Shown in pieces: positions 62,865 through 64,000 of a stretch of 64,000 nt of DNA. Source of the stretch: Pyropia haitanensis (taxonomy: Eukaryota > Rhodophyta > Bangiophyceae > Bangiales > Bangiaceae); NCBI GenBank assembly GCA_008729055.1, contig SDUX01000010.1, positions 2,619,090-2,683,089 on the forward strand, written 5' to 3'. The stretch's first letter is position 1. Each line of letters starts with the position of its first letter. The notes beneath the pieces were generated by a model that did no database searches, was not told the DNA's origin, and was given only the letters and a program-made list of their open reading frames with translations. The translations under genes and the position numbers were made by a program.

Positions 62865-64000
62865 AGAGGGGGGGGAGGGGGGGTGGTGGGGGGATGGCGA
62901 GGGCTTTGGGGGGTGGGAGGGGGCACGGCGAGCGGTAAGAGGGGATGATGATGGGGATGGGCAGGAGGGCGACCGCGTACGCGATGCAGGGCAAAGAGCT
63001 TGAGCGGCGTGATGGGGGGAGGGAGGGACGGGAGCGGTATCCGCACAGCGGCCACCGTTTGGGACGGCCACCGCCCTTTGGCAGGGGGGCGGGTGGGTCT
63101 GCAGCGGTGGAAGCGGGCTGCTGGCTCGCGGCGGGTGGGCGGCGGCCGCGGCTGGGGGCGGCCGGCCGCCCCGAGCCGCGCGGCGGATGCCCCCGGGCAG
63201 CGGCTCACCGGGCATCGTCTGGGCATCCGTGGCGGCTTGCACGTCGGGGTGCCGGGCATGGGGGAGGCGGAAGATCCCCAGCGGCGGTGTGGGAATGGCG
63301 GGCGGGCTCTGGGGGCGAGAGGGGGGGGGCTGGTAGACGGCCACGGCCGGGATGGCGACGCGGGGAGCGGCGGTGGGGGGAGGGGGCGGCGCGCGGATGT
63401 GCACAGACGATGCGGGGCGACGGCGCGCACGCCCGCCACGTTTGAATGGACGATTGAATTTGCTCGCGCAGCTTACACCTTTGAGCCCCTTCCCATCCCC
63501 TGGTTGGGTCCCGCCGCGGCACACACTGGATCCAAACCCATTTCAAACGCGCCACTGCGCAAGGTGTACGTTCTCACCGCCGCGGCGGGTGCCCCGCCCT
63601 CCCCGGACCACACCGCCCCACCGCCCACGCCCGCTGTCGCGCAGAGTCTCCCGCTGTGGGGCGGTCGGATCACCCACCCCCACCAGGCTGTACGCGGCGG
63701 GGGGCCCCGCGGGGGTGTGGCGCGTCAGCGACGGTGGCGGCAGGAGGGCCGGCCGCCCGGGCGTTCCCCTCACTGTATCGGCCGTGTCCTCCGTGCGCGT
63801 CGCAAAGCGTCGTCAGCGGTCTCGGCGACGCGGCGGTCGCGCAGTCCGTCCCCCGCCATCCACGTCCCCCCCACCTCCTGTAACGCGTGTGCGTGCGTGT
63901 GCGTGGAGCACCCTGTGAACTCTCCCCCTTTTGCACTTGCACCTCCCCTCTTCCCACGCTCGCCCTCCCCTCCCTCCTTTTCTACCTCGCATTCGCCCGC
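62865..64000. other. Right flank; probable upstream region of a plus-strand gene beyond the window
   Basis: No complete gene is seen. At about 63440-63575 one plus frame reads ATFEWTIEFARAAYTFEPLP and continues to PLRK before a GTGTACG sequence, which could be an exon but has no recognised family. The last 90 bases are almost pure pyrimidine on the plus strand, like the stretches just before the ORMDL and SSRP1 start codons, so a gene may begin just past 64000. Confidence 0.35.

Noticed and set aside
1..64000. Possible operons, CRISPR arrays or prophage
   Set aside because: Spliced genes, eukaryotic families and alternating strands exclude a bacterial layout; no direct-repeat arrays with unique spacers were seen.

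Overview
This window reads as nuclear DNA of a very GC-rich eukaryote. The genes are eukaryotic (AP-3 beta, FACT SSRP1, PP2A B56, NOT4, ORMDL, a nuclear-encoded complex I subunit, a mitoribosomal protein). They have no introns or one to two introns of about 210-450 nt with GT-AG ends. Codon third positions are almost all G or C. Gene starts are often preceded by a pyrimidine-rich stretch and an (A/C)CCATG-type context. A bacterial-type DNA topoisomerase I with an organelle-type leader, and a small zinc protein with a plastid-type leader, suggest a photosynthetic protist. A GC-rich alga with few introns, such as a bangiophyte red alga, would fit, but this is inference and not proven here.

Layout, left to right: empty GC-rich DNA (1-2143); PP2A B56 subunit (-); an inner-membrane-peptidase-like gene (+) that lacks the catalytic residues; an EFM7/Nnt1-type protein methyltransferase (-), divergent with FACT SSRP1/Pob3 (+); mitoribosomal mL43 (-); a PPR protein (-), divergent with AP-3 beta (+); cytochrome P450 (+); NDUFS7/PSST (-), divergent with the small zinc protein (+); topoisomerase I (-), divergent with a REXO4-type exonuclease (+); a CNOT4/NOT4-type RING-RRM protein (-); an RGG-box protein with a CHTOP/ALY-like motif (+); a C2-domain protein (-), divergent with polynucleotide kinase 3'-phosphatase (+); a MINPP-type histidine phosphatase (-); then a 6.8-kb gene-poor stretch; a SAM-DUF202 membrane protein (-); and ORMDL (+). 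Strands alternate almost strictly, giving five divergent pairs with 0.4-0.9 kb between starts and several closely spaced convergent 3' ends.

The most useful result concerns the gene models. Four genes (REXO4-like, CNOT4-like, C2 protein, MINPP-like) are each split into two frames at a G/C homopolymer of 12 or more bases. In all four, one extra base in the tract restores a continuous family-consistent protein. This points to homopolymer undercalling in the assembly rather than to four pseudogenes. Nine of twelve firmly placed introns begin with the hexamer GTACGT.

No operon, CRISPR array, tRNA, rRNA or intact mobile element was recognised. The genes are housekeeping functions (chromatin, mRNA decay and export, DNA repair, organelle translation and respiration, vesicle traffic, lipid and inositol-phosphate metabolism) with no obvious shared pathway.
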